Below, piece after piece: positions 16,572 to 29,835 of a DNA stretch of 64,000 bases. Both the position numbers and the translations under genes were made by a program. A model generated the notes under the pieces. The model saw only the letters and a program-made list of their open reading frames with translations, did no database searches and was not told the DNA's origin. How positions within the stretch are numbered: the first letter of the stretch is position 1; each line of letters opens with the position of its first letter. Location: the NCBI RefSeq assembly GCF_004027225.2, contig NC_044282.2, forward strand, positions 62,175,725 through 62,239,724, written 5' to 3'. This stretch comes from Strigops habroptila. Lineage: Eukaryota; Chordata; Aves; Psittaciformes; Psittacidae.

Positions 16572-16741
16572 ATCATAGAATCACAGGATGGTTTGTGTTG
16601 GAAGGGACCTTAAACATCATCCAGCTCCAACCCCCTGCCACAGGCAGGGACACCTTCCACTAGAGCAGGTTGCTCCAAGCCCTGTCCAACCTGGCCTTGA
16701 ACACTGCCAGGGATGGGGCAGCCACAGCTTCTCTGGGCACG
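16572..16741 (-). mobile_element. CR1 LINE, short 3' fragment
   Basis: Minus-strand CR1 3' end: ATAGAATCACAGGATGGTTT, CTTCCACTAGAGCAGGTTGC and CACTGCCAGGGATGGGGCAG. It is 5'-truncated. Confidence 0.9.
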
Positions 16742-19700
16742 CAGTTCCAATGAAAACTTGTTCCATTTACTAAAGTAAATAATGCTGCTTGGCTGGAACA
16801 TGTTATAAGCTGTGGGGGCCAGGGGGAGCCTCACGCTCCTTGGGGTGCTGCAGGGGGGACAGAGGGTATTTCTCCAGCTCAGGTTGCCGGCCTCAAGATG
16901 GCAGCAATAACCTGCAGCATCCCTCTACCTGCTTGGAGTGAGTGGGGACCGCTCCATCCAACCCTCCTGGCTCGAAGGACACCCTCAGCCTCCTCTGCTG
17001 GCATCATCTCCCCACTTCTTCAATGTGACTCCTGCATGACAAAACTTCCTCTGCTCCTTCTTGGTGCTCCCAAACATCTGCTGGTGGCTCCGGAGCTGCA
17101 GCGGGTGTCCTCCTCCATCTCCATCTCCCCGATCCTCCAGCCCCGGCCCTGCTCCCTGGCAAAAGTAAGTTGGTGCTTTTCTCCCTCGAGCAGCCCCACA
17201 CTGGGATGCTCGAAGCCGTTCCCGAAGCACCGCTCCCTAGTGATGGGAGAGGTGCTATTAATAAATCCCGTCAGATTTTATCGCTTCTCTCTGTGCCAAT
17301 GAAGAGGGTGGTTTATGGAAGGGGGGAGGCGGAGGGAAACCTGTTTCTCTCGAGCGTTTCGTAGCTACGAGCTCACCCTCAGTGCAGGAGCATGGGATGG
17401 CTCAGCAGACTGTTCAGCCAGCTTTCCTGTAAGTCACGGGGCTGTATCTGCTGAGGGCTCTGGGGTGGCTCTTGGGTTAGTTTTTGGCAGGGATTAGCAG
17501 GGGAGAAAGGTTTCCCTGCTCCCTGGGGCTGTGCTGGCCAGGGCATGGAAGCAGCGTGCCAGGGTCTGTCCCAAACTTGTGCAGAGCCCAGGCACCTCCT
17601 TGGGAGTATGTGGACAAGATGGGACCAGGGCAAGGAGATGAAGAGGGAAAGGGGTGCAGAGGAAAGGGGTGTGCAATGCTGACATGGAGCCGCAGCAGCA
17701 AGCAGCGGGGTCCCTGGAGCTGCTGGTTTCTTCCCACTCCAGCTGTCCCCCTGTCCACCATGCTTCCCCCTGCCCCTTGCCGGGAGATGCCATCCCACCC
17801 GAGGCGTGCGGAGGTAGCTCCATTCATCCCTTTGATGGCATTTCAGCGTTTGAATAGCTCGGCTGGCTTCGGGCAGGAGAGTGGGCGCAGGCTGTCAGCG
17901 CTGCTCTCCGTGTGTGGGAGAGCTGCTGCGGGAGCTCCGGCACCACCGGGGGCTCGGCTGGGCTGGGAAGAGGGTGACAGTGCTTGACCTGTGTCCATCC
18001 AAAGCTCTCCTGGTGCCTGAGAGGGTCTTGCTCATGCCCAGAAGCTTTTTGGTCTCTGTGCCTCTTCCCCTGCTGCTTTTCGGGGTGCAGGGAGGTCCGT
18101 GCCTGGCTGCACAGGGATGCTCCAACTGTGTTCCAGCGGCTGTAGCAGGTTGTGCCTGGTGTAGCACCAGTCTCTCCCAGGCATCACACCTCGAGGGAGG
18201 GTTAATTTAAGGGCAGCAGGGAGGAGAGGGAGCTGAATGGAGGAGGAAGGGATGGGAAGGAGACAGGGTGAGACCTGTCTCTGAACCCCTTTCCAAGGCA
18301 GGGGATGCCACGCAGGGGGGGACCCCACTGTGCCGGTGATCAAGCTGTATGACAAAGTGCAGCCACTGATGGGGTGACACGGCAGAGACCTACTGAGCAA
18401 TGGATAAGGGGACCCTGGGGGGGCTGCAGCTCCCCAGGACCCTGCAAGCTCCTGCCGCGGGTTTGGGGAACTACCCAGCCAGCTTCACCGCACCATTTCC
18501 CCATTCCCGCTCGGCACGGGAGTGCCACCTCCGCCATACATCCGGGATCGTGGCTGCCCCAGCGCATGCTGTGGGGCTGGGAACATGGTGTGCACCCCAT
18601 TCCTCCCCTCCTCCTCCAGCTCTTCCTCAGCCCACCGATGCCCTCAGCGCTGCCCAAACCATTTCATCAGAGCCCTGGGGTCGGGTCTTCTGGGGGTCTG
18701 GGAGTCCAGCCCCAATGTCCGGCTGTAGAAAGGGTCCTCAGAGGAGCCTTAAAGCAAGCACTAAAGTGGGGCCCGGTGCACCCCAGAAGTAGGGAGGTGT
18801 TGCTGTGTCCCGGGGGTGTGGCGGTGCCCCGTGACCCAGCCGGCTCTTGCACCATCCTCCTTCTTCCTGCCTCGGGTTCTTCCGCGGTGCTGGGGCGTCC
18901 CCCCTGCCCCATGGTGCTGGTGAGGGGCCCTTGCCGTGGGCTGCCCGCCAGCTCCTCCCAGGTACGAGCGGGACCAGCCAGAACGCCGGCTGCCTTGGGC
19001 TCCCTGCCCAGATTCCTGACCGATCCCAAGGCCTGCCCCAACCCGCCTGCAGGAACGAGGTGGGGAAGGTGAGGTGAGGGGTCCCGGGCCTTCCTCACCT
19101 CCTGCCTCCTCATCCTGGTGTCGGGGGCACCCATAGCGAGCCCTTTCCGGAAGTGGGCACCAGGGAGGAGTGGTTTCACCACCGGTACCAACCCGTGGGA
19201 CACGCACCCATTGGGGCACCCTCCCCACCGGCAACACAGGAGCGGGGCTGGCCCGAGGCAACAACGGTGACTCCGGTGCCCTCGCCAAGGTGAGAACCTC
19301 TGCCCGCTCTCGGGGGGATGCTTGGGTGCTGGGGAAATGGGGGAGAGCCAAGGCTTGGGCAAGGAGTGGGTGCAGGAAAGGGGCAGCCTGCCCATGGTGT
19401 GTTGCTGCCGCCGTGCTGGGGAGTTTGGGGGCACCATGGCTGGGTGCTGGCAGCGATCAGGAGGCGCCCAGGCTCTGCTATCTCCTGCCGGCGTCAATGT
19501 TTGCCCAGCGGCGGGGTGGTTCCTGCTGCTGAACATGCCTGCCTGTGCTCACCGGCACTGTGCCCGTGGGGACATGGTGGGGAAGCCAGAGATGGGAGCA
19601 TTGCAGACCAGGGGGTGATGCAACAGCCCCGTGCTGGGTTTGATGCAGCCCAGGGTGCGTGGTCCCAGCTGAGGATCCCCCAGGGCACACTGGTTCCACT

Positions 19701-22700
19701 AACTGCTCCACATCTCCCAGCTGGAAAGGGTGGCCCCACTGCCAGGTCCACTGGGACAGGGACATCCACGGGATGTCTGACCTTATGGGCAGTGATTGGA
19801 AAGGACTTGGGAGTCTTGGAGGTGCTGTCTGGGGCTGGGACTGTCCCAGGAGGTGGTGGGGAGCTGGTGACATGTAGCAGGCAGGGGAGGCTGGCTGTGT
19901 GCCCTGCGACTGCCCTGGATGAGGCACCGGCGTTAGGGCAGGGAGCTGGGGAGAGGTGGTGGCTGAGCCCGAGCATGGTGTGTCTGGGGGCTTCAGGGAC
20001 AAGGTGATGTTGCAAGAGAGTGTCCTCTACCTCCATGTTGGCCCAAATCTGGGCCCAGGACAGGGGTATTTCCAGGACAAAGTGGCCACTGGGGTCCCGA
20101 GGTCTGTTGGGGAAGGGACAGTCAGTGCAGTGTCCCACTGCATCCACCATGTACCACTCCTCTGAGTGGGAGGAAGCCTGAGGAAGGGGTGACATCGGGG
20201 CCTGCCATGGCACAGGAACACCCCAGGAACAGCCCTGTCCCCACCATCGCTCCTGCTGGCATCAGCCACATGGCGAAGGCCGGGGGGATGCTTTGAGTTC
20301 ATGTCTGTGGTGCTGTGATGAGAGATCCGGAGCCAAAACCAGGCACTTGCGAGCTTCCTGGTGCCGGGCAGGGAAGGGCAGCATCAGCATGCAGATTATC
20401 CTTCGGGTTGCAGTCTGCAGCCCTAGTTTACAGCTCATAGCCTTGTCTGTAAGAGCATAGGTGAGAGTCAGAGTGGGAAGAGCTGTGAGGGAGCAGGCTG
20501 CATGTGCCTGGAGAGCAGCGGGTGTTAGAGAGCAGGGGATGTGTGGGGCAGCATGGGGCGGCAGAAGCTGCAGGGGACAGGGACTGCACAGTGCCTGCAA
20601 AGGACAGGCAGCGATGCACACACAGTGCATGGTGGTGATGTGCATGGAAAACACACCCTCACCTTCGCCAGTGGTGCTTTGCACACGCTAGTGAGACCCA
20701 TGCGTGTGCAAGGGTCTGGTGTGCAGGACCACAAGTGCCACTGTCCCCAGGCTCTGTGTTTCCATGCCTTCATGCTCAGCTGTTATTAATACCCAGCATA
20801 AAGGCTCTTCCAGGCACTGGGGGCTGGGAAAGCGGTGTCTGAATCATTTTGCTTTTTCTCTGGCAGAGTTATTACTCATGAGGGGTAGACGGAGCTGGGA
20901 ACCTTTCGTGCAAAGCCTTGCTTGTGTTTCAAATTGCAGTGGTGGCAGACCTCATGTGATACCCACGTCTCCTCCACTGAGGCATCCTGGCACGCAGCAG
21001 GGGTATAACCTGGGATGCCCGGCACAAAAAACCCAGGGAGGCCTTTCCCTGGGGAACCACAGGGGTAAAATTAGGTTTTTCCCTTGGAAAATCCCCCCGA
21101 GGGGTGTCAATCCCTCTGTTTTGGCTGTGTTTTCCCATGGGATGAGGCACGGAGGGAGAGGGCCGGTGGCTGCGGTGACATCGTAGTGAAGCCACCCAGC
21201 TCCGTATGGGGAAGCGGTTTCAAAGAGGGAACAGGAACAGGACGACATATTGGAGTGCAGCTCCCGTCAGCCCCCGGGGAAACCTCGCAGGACTCGGTTG
21301 GGCTTTTTGTTTTGGGGCAGTTTGCTGTTTTGTGCTAACAAATAGTTTCAACAGAACTCTGGTTCCCACAGGGAAAAACCCAGCAGCCACGTCCCGGGTG
21401 GAAGGAAGCTTCTCCCTGGTTACAACCACCAGTAAGGCATGTTAGCTGGTGCACTGGGCTGAGCGGGGATGGCCCTGCTGTGCAGAAAGGTGCTGTGCAG
21501 GGAAGGAAGTGCTGCAGATTCACATGTGCATGGGAGGCCCATCTTGTCTGAGTGAAGAGCTGCTTGACAGCATGCGTGGGGTTTTAGGATGTGAGTTATT
21601 TCATCCCTAGAAGTGTCATGTCACTTCTCAGAGTGGAGAGTTGCACAGCCATGCCCTGCCATGGGGATGGGAGGTGATGCCCATGGAGGTTTTCAGCATC
21701 TTGGCCCTGTTTGTGGATGGAGGAGAGCTCTGCCCGCCCCCTGCTTGTGTCCCCGCCTGGCGCGGAGTCCTGGTACCGGTCCCGCTTGGCTCCCAGTGCC
21801 ACCGACCCAGCTTCAGCCCGAGCCCTGCCATGGGCAAGAGCTTGCCATGAGCAACCTGACCTTGGTCTTGCATCCTAAACCGTCTTCAGCAACTATTGCC
21901 TGCGGTGCTCTGCCTCTGAGCCTTGTGCAAGCTGCTGTGCAGCAGGTCTCGCTGCACATCCAGCCACACTGCACGAGCAGCTACACTGCATGACCAGCCA
22001 CACTGCATGACCAGCCACACTGCATGACCAGCCACACTGCATCACCAGCTACACTGCACGACCAGCCACACTGCATCACCAGCCACACTGCATGACCAGC
22101 CACACTGCATCACCAGCTACACTGCACGACCAGCCACACTGCATCACCAGCCACACTGCACATGCAGCCATGCAACATGCCAGACCATGCTGCACGCTGT
22201 GCCCTGTTGCACACCCTGCCATGCTGCACACCGTTCCACACTGCACACTCTGTTCCCCCTGCCCAGCTACACCCCTCGCAGGCTTCTGTGAAGAAAACCA
22301 TCTCTTCCCTTTGCAGTGCTCAGCCCCACAAAGGCTTTTCCTTTCCCCTTCCCCATGCATTCGGTTGCTGAGTTAGAGCTGGGGGAGAGCTGGCTGGGGC
22401 CAGGTTAGGGCTCCCCTCCGTGCTCTGACCCACAGCAGGGCAGAGGAGGAGGAGGAAGGGGGATTGCCTTCACCTCCCTCTGCTGCTACAGCCAGAGGCA
22501 AAATACCTGCCTAGGTTGCAAGGATCTGGGCTGTCCCCATGGGGCCCTGCTGGGGCCGCTTCCAGGGAACTGGGAATTTCCACCTGGCAGAAACCGGGGC
22601 ATTTTACTGTCTGGTTTTATCTGCACAGGCTGAAGCACAAACGGATTTCAGACGGGAAATCCCCCACCATCCCCAAACCTTCCACTTGCAGAGATAGTCC

Positions 22701-23137
22701 GGGATGCTCAACCAGCTCCAGCAGCTAAAGCATCGCTGCCCTGGCCCTGCGCTGAGATGGGTGCCATGAAATGAAGCTCCTGGGACCTGCCCCCCGGTCC
22801 AAATCAAAAGAAAATCTCAAGGTCAAAAACTAGAGACCTCACGCTGAAAAATAAAATCAGAAATCACCCAATTTGGGCGAGTTCAAGGGGAATAAATGTC
22901 CCATTATGGCTTGAGCTGGTTCTTTTGCAGCTCATGCCAGGTAGGCTGAGGGTTGAAGGCACCTCAGAGAGTCGTTTGCCTTATTTCATTATTTAAATTA
23001 TATTTAAAAGGTTTATCTTTATGAGAAAAAGGCTGAAAACTTTGCAAAGGGTAAAAAAGTTCCAGTCTGGTGGTGAGCCAGTCTTGCATAAGGCTGTGCA
23101 GCAGTGCCAGGGATGGCTGACGAGCAAGAAAATAAGA
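16742..23137. other. no gene seen
   Basis: Open frames here are GC-driven and show no domain, conserved exon or consistent splice phase. The stretch may hold 5' noncoding exons or regulatory DNA of PTK2B and upstream exons of the 16.0-16.4 kb gene. The only distinct structure is the 17-bp minisatellite near 22 kb. Confidence 0.4.
21953..22175. repeat. 17-bp minisatellite
   Basis: About 12 copies of a 17-bp unit ACCAGCCACACTGCATG occur, with ordered variants (GCATC, GCTACACTGCACG) that themselves repeat in blocks, indicating higher-order duplication. Degenerate copies continue toward 22,260. Confidence 0.9.
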
Positions 23138-23276
23138 TGCCCCATCCCTGGCAGTGTTCAAGGCCAGGTTGGGGCTTGGAGCAACCTGCTCTAGTGGAAG
23201 GTGTCCCTGCCCATGGCAGGGGGTTGGAACTGGATGAGCTTTAAGGTCCCTTCCAACCCAAACTATTCTATGATGG
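23138..23276 (+). mobile_element. CR1 LINE, short 3' fragment
   Basis: The last about 140 bp of CR1, from GATGCCCCATCCCTGGCAG to ACTATTCTATGA, 5'-truncated. Confidence 0.9.
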
Positions 23277-25811
23277 GTGGCACCATTCCTGCTAACGAGC
23301 CTACCAAGCATAATGGTGGAGCCTGTCAGTTTGGAAAGGGAATTGAATTTCAAAGCAGGACTCAGGGGTGACTTCGGAGCTGATGCTTGGTAGTTTTTCA
23401 CCTGGGGAAGTCATCATGGTGCGGTGTGAGCCCAGCCAAGGCCTTTTCCAGGCTGCAGAAAAGTGGCTGGAGCTTGAAATTCCCAGTTGGTGCAGGGAAT
23501 GGGCTTGGGTGTGCACTGTGGGAGCTGCAGCTTGGCACCCTCCCTGGAAATTTCTGCCAGAAAAAGCCACAACCTAGCCCGGAGTTTTGGAGGAGATGAG
23601 TTTGCTTCGTAAAGCTGAGGTGAATTTAAAGGGAATCAGTGTAAGCACCCAGGAGCGGGTTCCCTGCCTGCAGAGGGACCCTGATGGGCACCTCAGTTCG
23701 GTGATGCCAGCCGCATGCCACGGCCGATCCTGGTGCCAGCTCCATCCCAGCCTCACTCATCCTGTGGTTCTGCCCCAGACCCTCTGTTTTCCTTTCCCTC
23801 CTCCTTCCCTCAAGGAAGCAGGAGCAGCAACTCCTGCCGTTCCCATGGGTTGCTTGGCGACTGGGATGCTTAGCGACCAGGACCCACCGGCACGCTTCCC
23901 GCCAGGCCAAAAATGATGCTGCAAGCTCTCGCCCGCTCCACTTCCTTCTCCTGCAGAAAGGTTACTGGGAGATACACCCAGCCTGTTCCTGGGAAGCTGT
24001 TTCCCCTCCTCAAAGAGAGACTTTGGGTGCTGTTCATGGGTTGTTTTTAGCCTGACAGCGTTGTGTGAGTTGTTTGGGTGGTTTGGTTTGGAGGGGAAGG
24101 TTGAGCCCTGAGCCCGCACCAGCTCCTTGCCCTGGGGATGCTGCCTCAGTCCCCTCCTCCTGCATCATCCCAGAGCCAGAAGCACCTCTAGCATCCCCCT
24201 AAAACTTCCCTCAAGGGCTTTCAGAACCACCCAGGCCTAATCTGGGGAGCTATTGGCACATTTGACCCTTTTTCCATACACTTCAGTGCATCGTTTGTGG
24301 CTGGAGTAGTGTTGGACCCATTTCTGCTAGTGGATGTATGTGAAAAAACCCAGGCAACAAGTGGTAATTACATTATTAATTGTAAGAATGAATGGAAACC
24401 CCAGGATGAGCCCTGTGATATGGGATTGTAGCACCTCTGTGGGGCTGTGGGACTTTGGTCCCTTCATAAGATGGGCTGGAATCCAGATCTCGGAGCTGGT
24501 CTGTGGTTGGTTTTGTGTCTGGCAGCTGCAGGCAGTGGGCAGGGGAATATAAAAACACAGTTTGCTGGCTCAGTTGTGAGTTCTCTTGTGGCATTACAGA
24601 TGAGGGATTTAGGGTTAGCCCCTCTTCTTGTGAAGCCTGGGGCTGCTCGGGGAGAATGACTTTTCCTGCTGCTCCCAGTTGGAGCAGCTCAGATAAGCAG
24701 CGGGGCAATGTGCAGGGAGCTTTGGCACATCTCCAGCAGGATGGAGACCAAAAGGGACCACTGTAGCAAACCTTGCATCTGAAATCCGGGTGGGGGGAGG
24801 ATTCTGTTCCCTTCCCTGCAGCCATGGGGCACATCAAATGCTGGGGGGTGGCTGCTGGCCTCCGCTGCCTGGGAAGGAGGTGGCTGGGAGCAGTTAGAAG
24901 TAGCTCAGGGGGGATGTTTTGCCTTCAGGACCAGGCACTGTGTTATCCATGGCCAAAATGTGGGGCTGGGGGTCCCAGTGCACCCTGATGGGGAGCCTTG
25001 CACCAGCATCCCAGTGCTTCCAGGACCAGCTTTGCCAGCAGCATGCTGTCCCCATCTCCTGGTGAGCCGTTCCTCCCCAGATGGTCCTGCCTCGTCCCAT
25101 CCCTGGCTCCAGATAAACAGTGCTGCTCTGTGCTGGGAACATGGAGATCTTTCCCCCGTGCCTGAGTCACCCCTCTCTCTGAGCTGTGTGCGTGGGCTTT
25201 GACGGCAGCTCTCCGGGTGTTATTTCGAATTCCCGGGATCGTCTCACCGGCTGTTGGGGTGCAAGTTGCTGTCGCAGTGTCAGGAGATGGGATATGGGGG
25301 GGCAATACGATGTGAGGCCATGCCCAGCCACCAAACCCAACCACACGGAGGTTTTCCCAGTCTGAAAACAGGGGTGCCTGTCGGGGGCTGGAGGGGTAAC
25401 CCCACTGCAGGAGACAGGATGAGGGGTCCTCGGCTGCTGCTGTAGCAAAATGGGTGTCTGATGGGCAGGACTGTGTTGGGATGTGAGGAGGTCTGGCGGT
25501 GCTTGTTGCCCTCTGGGGTGTTTTCGGCTCTTGCCTGGAGCTGCTGCTAAGGGGGGGGGATGTTTTGGGGTCCGTTAGCAGAGGGCACGGTACCTGCTCC
25601 AACCCCCAACCGAGGCAGCTCCGTCCGGAGCCTGTGTCACTTCCTTTGCTTTGCGAAAAACACACCACGTGAGGAGCCCTTGTCCCCAGCCTGCCCCAGT
25701 GCTGCCTGCTCAGGGCAGGGAACTGGGGCAGTGGGACTGTCCCTGTGCATCCAGCCAGCTCCCACCGCTGGACCATGCACCCTGCTGCCATCCTCACATC
25801 CCCTGAAGTCA

Positions 25812-26284
25812 GGGAATCACAGAATGGTTTGGATTGGAAGGGACCTTAAAGCTCATCCAGTTCCAAGCCCCTGTCATGGGTCCACCAGAGCAGGCTGCTC
25901 CAAGCCCCATCCAACCTGGCCTTGAACACTGCCAGGGATGGGGCAGCCACAGCTTCTCTGGGCACCCTGTGCCAGGGCCTCACCACCCTCACAGGGAACA
26001 ACTTCTTCCTAAGGTCTCATCTCAATCTCCCCTCTGCCAGTTTAAAGCCATTCCCCCTTGTCCTGTCCCTACAGGCCCTTGTCAAAAGCCCCTCTCCAGA
26101 TTTCTTGTCAGCCTCTTTAGGCACTGGAAGCTGCTCTAAGTTCTCCCTGGAGCCTTCTCTTCTCCAGGCTGAACAAGCCCAGCTCTCTCAGCCTGTCTCC
26201 ATAGCAGAGTTGCTTCAGTGCTCGGAGCATCTTTGTGGCCTCCTCTGGACTCACTCCAACAGCTCCACGTCCTTCTTATGTTGG
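25812..26284 (-). mobile_element. CR1 LINE, 3' fragment
   Basis: About 470 bp of minus-strand CR1 with the 3' end at 25,812 (AATCACAGAATGGTTTGG) and the 5' break near the ACGTGGAGCTGTTGGAG segment. Same subfamily as the copies at 6.1, 40.8, 46.2 and 56.7 kb. Confidence 0.93.
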
Positions 26285-29200
26285 GGGCAGATGCCCCAGG
26301 TGCCAGTATTGGGGGAGGACAAGGATGGGATGTGCAAGGGAGTGGGGCTGCGGTCAAGCAGGCTGTGGCATGGGCAAGCAGGACAGTGTCATTACACCCA
26401 TGGCAGTTTCATGTCTGGCCTGAGCTCAGCTCCCAGCCACTGCAGAGGTCCCAGCAGCACCCTGAGGCTGCACTCTGCATTTTCGTGTTGTCAGCCAGGA
26501 ACTGCAGCAGGGAGGGAAAAACCTGCTCCCCCTGCCCGCTGGGGACAGGGCTGAAGTGATGGATGGGACCTGGGCATGGCAGGTTTTGGGTAGATATGGG
26601 GAATGAGAGACAAGTCTGGGAGTGTGGTGGACCACTGCAGCGATCTCCTGGAGAGAACCCACCACTGCTCCTAATAACATGGTGGAAACTCGCTGGTTTC
26701 AGCGCTGAAGCAGGGCTGGAGCATGATGCTGTAGGTGCCAAACATGGTGAGAGCGTTTCTGTTCCTCTGGGAACCCGAACAATAAAGTAATGAGTCATTT
26801 AAATACCTGCATAGATAGGGAAGGGCCTGGGGCAGAGCAGGCAGCCCTACCTGCTGTGCCCTGCCTTAGCTGTCCCCTGCCATTGGGGAATGCTGCTTCC
26901 TGGGGTGACTCAGGCTGGGCTGGAGTCCCCGTGAACGGGTTGCTCCTGGGGCTGTGTTTTCCTTGGATGGAGCCTGGATCCATCTTGGCGGCTGCCAAAA
27001 GAAGGGGCAGGATGGTTTGAGGTGGGATGTGCCGGCTCCTGGTGTGAGGGGTGATGGAGCCCATGGGCTGGTCTGGCAGCTGAGACCCCCCCTTGGTGGT
27101 CAGGATAAGTCACAGGTCACCCCCATCCCCTGCTCCCTGCATGTCCTTGGGTTGGATTCCCCTCGTCACAGGCGCTTTGGGGTTGTGGTTTACTCGGTGG
27201 GACCCAGGGTTCGGGCTTTGCAGAGGAAGGGGATGCGAGGTGCCAGCTCCGCCTGCTGCCTGCATCCACCGCCCCGCTCTGGGACCACCCAGCCTCCTGG
27301 TGTCCCGGCCTGCTGGGTGCTATGCAAATGCCTCTGCGCACACTTGTCAGCCGCAGCAGGAAGCGCCGGCTCCATCAGCGCGGGCTCGGCGTGGGGACGG
27401 GGGGAACGCACACCTCGCTGTAAGTGCTGCCTTACCTCCCGCTCCCCATCCCCCGGGGGCCATGGGGCGCGGTGGTGGGACCGAGACCCGCGCCTCGGCC
27501 AGGCGGGATGAGGGCTGAGCACGTGCGAACTCATCGCGTTGAGTTGGGGAAGGGGCTCGGTGGGGTTTCGGTGTGACAGCCCGGCCGGCAGCACAAGGTA
27601 TGTAGCTGGGCAGGGCTGGAGGAACCAGCACCCCGCGGCACCAAACTTTTCCAAGGGCATGGGAGCGACTGGAAAAACTTCCTGGTCCGGGGCTGTGCTG
27701 GAGCGCGGGACGAGAGGTGGCTCTGAGCAGCCGCGGGGACCTTTCGGGGTGTCACCCTCTAATGGAGGGTGCCAGGGGGGACGCAGAGGCTGCAGAAGGG
27801 GATGTTGGTGGCGGTGGTGGCAGGGCAAGCTCTCAGTTTCATTTCATGGGCTCCTCCATCCCCACGTGCCTGGCTGGGGCTGCGTCACACATCCAACAGG
27901 ACTGTGCCCGCTGGGGACAGAGACAGGGTCCCGTGGGAAGCATCTCCATGCCAAAAGGGAGGTGAGTGAGTAGAGGGTGAAGGCACAAGGGACTCGGGTT
28001 GTGGCCACGGCCCTTCTCCAGCCCCAAAGCTGAGAGGCAGAGTATGGTCAGGTCCATGTGGGACATGTCCCCTCCAGCCAAATGGCCACAGGGATGTGCT
28101 CCTGGGCACTGCGGAGCCACAGTGAAGGCAGGGAACAGGCAGGACACAGGCACTGCCTTCACTGCACTCCTGGCTTTATTGGGGATGGGCACTGTGGCCC
28201 ATGGAGGGTCTATGAGGCTGTGGAGTGCTTGGCTGGAGGGATGGAGCCGTCCCTCATCTCCATGCTGGGCTTGAGAGGACATTGAGATGCAGGATATGCC
28301 CTTGCTCATGCCAGCTGCCTCCAGCCCTGTCTGTCTCTGACTGTGATGGTTAGGGATGCTCCCTGCAGGATGCTCCCTGTATCCCACTCCCCAGCAGCAT
28401 CACTCATCAGGGTAGGGACACATAGGAGACATCTGTCCCTCATCCCAGCCATACGGGCTCACCGAGTGTGTGAGGGGCCGTGTTCTGGGAATGGGACTGG
28501 AAGAAGAAAGCAGAAAGTGGGGAAAGAGAGACAAAGCAAAATACTTTTGGTCCATGTGCTCTGAAAAATACCAGCACACTCCTGAATTCAGCTAATGCCC
28601 CCCTCAGCTGCGAGCTGGGGTCCCCCTCCCTGGGGCTGGCTTGGGCCATCATTCCACCCTGCCAGCCCCCAGAAGGGCCCCTCTGAAACCCAGAGGGTGC
28701 AGGGTTCGTTTTGTAGCTATTTAGCAGAAATACCTTTATTTTAGATATTTCTGGGAGGAGAAGCTCTTTCGGGTACTGGCCTCTTCTGCAGAGCAGCAAG
28801 AGCTGCAGAAAAGCCTGAAGCGAAGCGTTGTGGTGCTTGCTGCTGAGCTGGGATGGGGGAGCTGCTGGTTTTGCTTGACCGTGTTGCTGGTTGAGCCTGG
28901 TTGAACTGGAGGCACTTATCTAGCACACTGCAATGCTGGGCAGCTGCAATGTGGGTGCAGTCTGTGGGCTGGCGTCACTAAGGGATGGAGCATCCGTGAT
29001 ATCGCTTGCAGGGATGGCCTCATCTTCACCGGCATGGACGGAGACAGGACAGAGAGAGGGGGGTGCTCTAGTTGTCCCTGCTTCAGCCAGCCCTTGCAGC
29101 CTGCATGAGAAGTGGTCCTGGCTAAAAAGAGCATCACTTGCAGAGAGCTGACCATCGAGGTGTTCTGCAAAGGATGTGGGTTGCCGCACGGTCCTCCCTG

Positions 29201-29835
29201 TGCAGCCCGAGACACTGCTGTGAAACAAACCCCCAAACCTGGTTTGAAATGCATATGAACTCACTTGTATGCGACCATCAGTGTGGCTGGGCTCGCTGTT
29301 GGCCTGAGCCTTGCTCAGGTCCAGGGTTAACATCCCAGCATCCCGTTGCTGTCGTAGCAATGCTCCATCGCAGCCATGGAGATGCGGAGCTTCATTCCTT
29401 GTTCCCTCAGAGAAACCTGGAAAACAAAGTCTGCACCATCCACATGTTGCACCGCTGCCAGCAAACCCCTTTGTACAGACCTGAAAGTGCCAGGCTACGC
29501 CATGCTTATTTTTAGGCCAGTGACTCAGGAGAGATGCTTTAAAAAGCTGAAGCCCGCGGGAGGCAGCACACAGCATCCCGTGAGCGCGCAGGATCATGCC
29601 GGGCTGTAATTACAGTGGAGCTGCCTCTAAGCACTGTGCAAATGATGGTGCAAATCCAGTGAGGAAGGGGAAATGGGGGAACGGAGAGAGAAAACCTCAG
29701 TGGCAAGCCTGTGGAAAGGTTCCTGCTAGGAGCTGCTTGCTGTGTGTTTTTCTTGCCATCTCCCCATTGCAGAGGTCCAGTGCCAAGGTAGCTGGCAGCG
29801 AGGTTGGGGTGCATTGCCCTGGGTGAGGTGAAGGA
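26285..29835. other. no coding sequence seen; upstream flank of PTK2B
   Basis: No exon with domain support. The most structured part is the CpG-rich patch at 27.3-27.6 kb, listed separately. Short AT-rich islands occur at about 26,760-26,820 (with a TGAGTCA AP-1-like site) and 28,705-28,755. Confidence 0.35.
27330..27620 (+). promoter_or_regulatory. CpG-rich patch, candidate noncoding first exon or promoter
   Basis: CpG density rises sharply relative to the flanks, and the sequence CACACCTCGCT is followed by a strong donor GTAAGT at about 27,420. The patch lies about 4.2 kb upstream of the first coding exon of PTK2B on the same strand. PTK2B has noncoding 5' exons in mammals, so this is a reasonable candidate, but nothing in the sequence proves transcription. 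Confidence 0.3.

Noticed and set aside
22076-22376. Repetitive open frames around 22 kb
   Set aside because: They come from the 17-bp minisatellite and show no start context or domain.
23840-23885. X-box-like GTTGCTTGGCGAC pair
   Set aside because: Both half-sites deviate from GTNRCC/RGYAAC and there is no gene start nearby.
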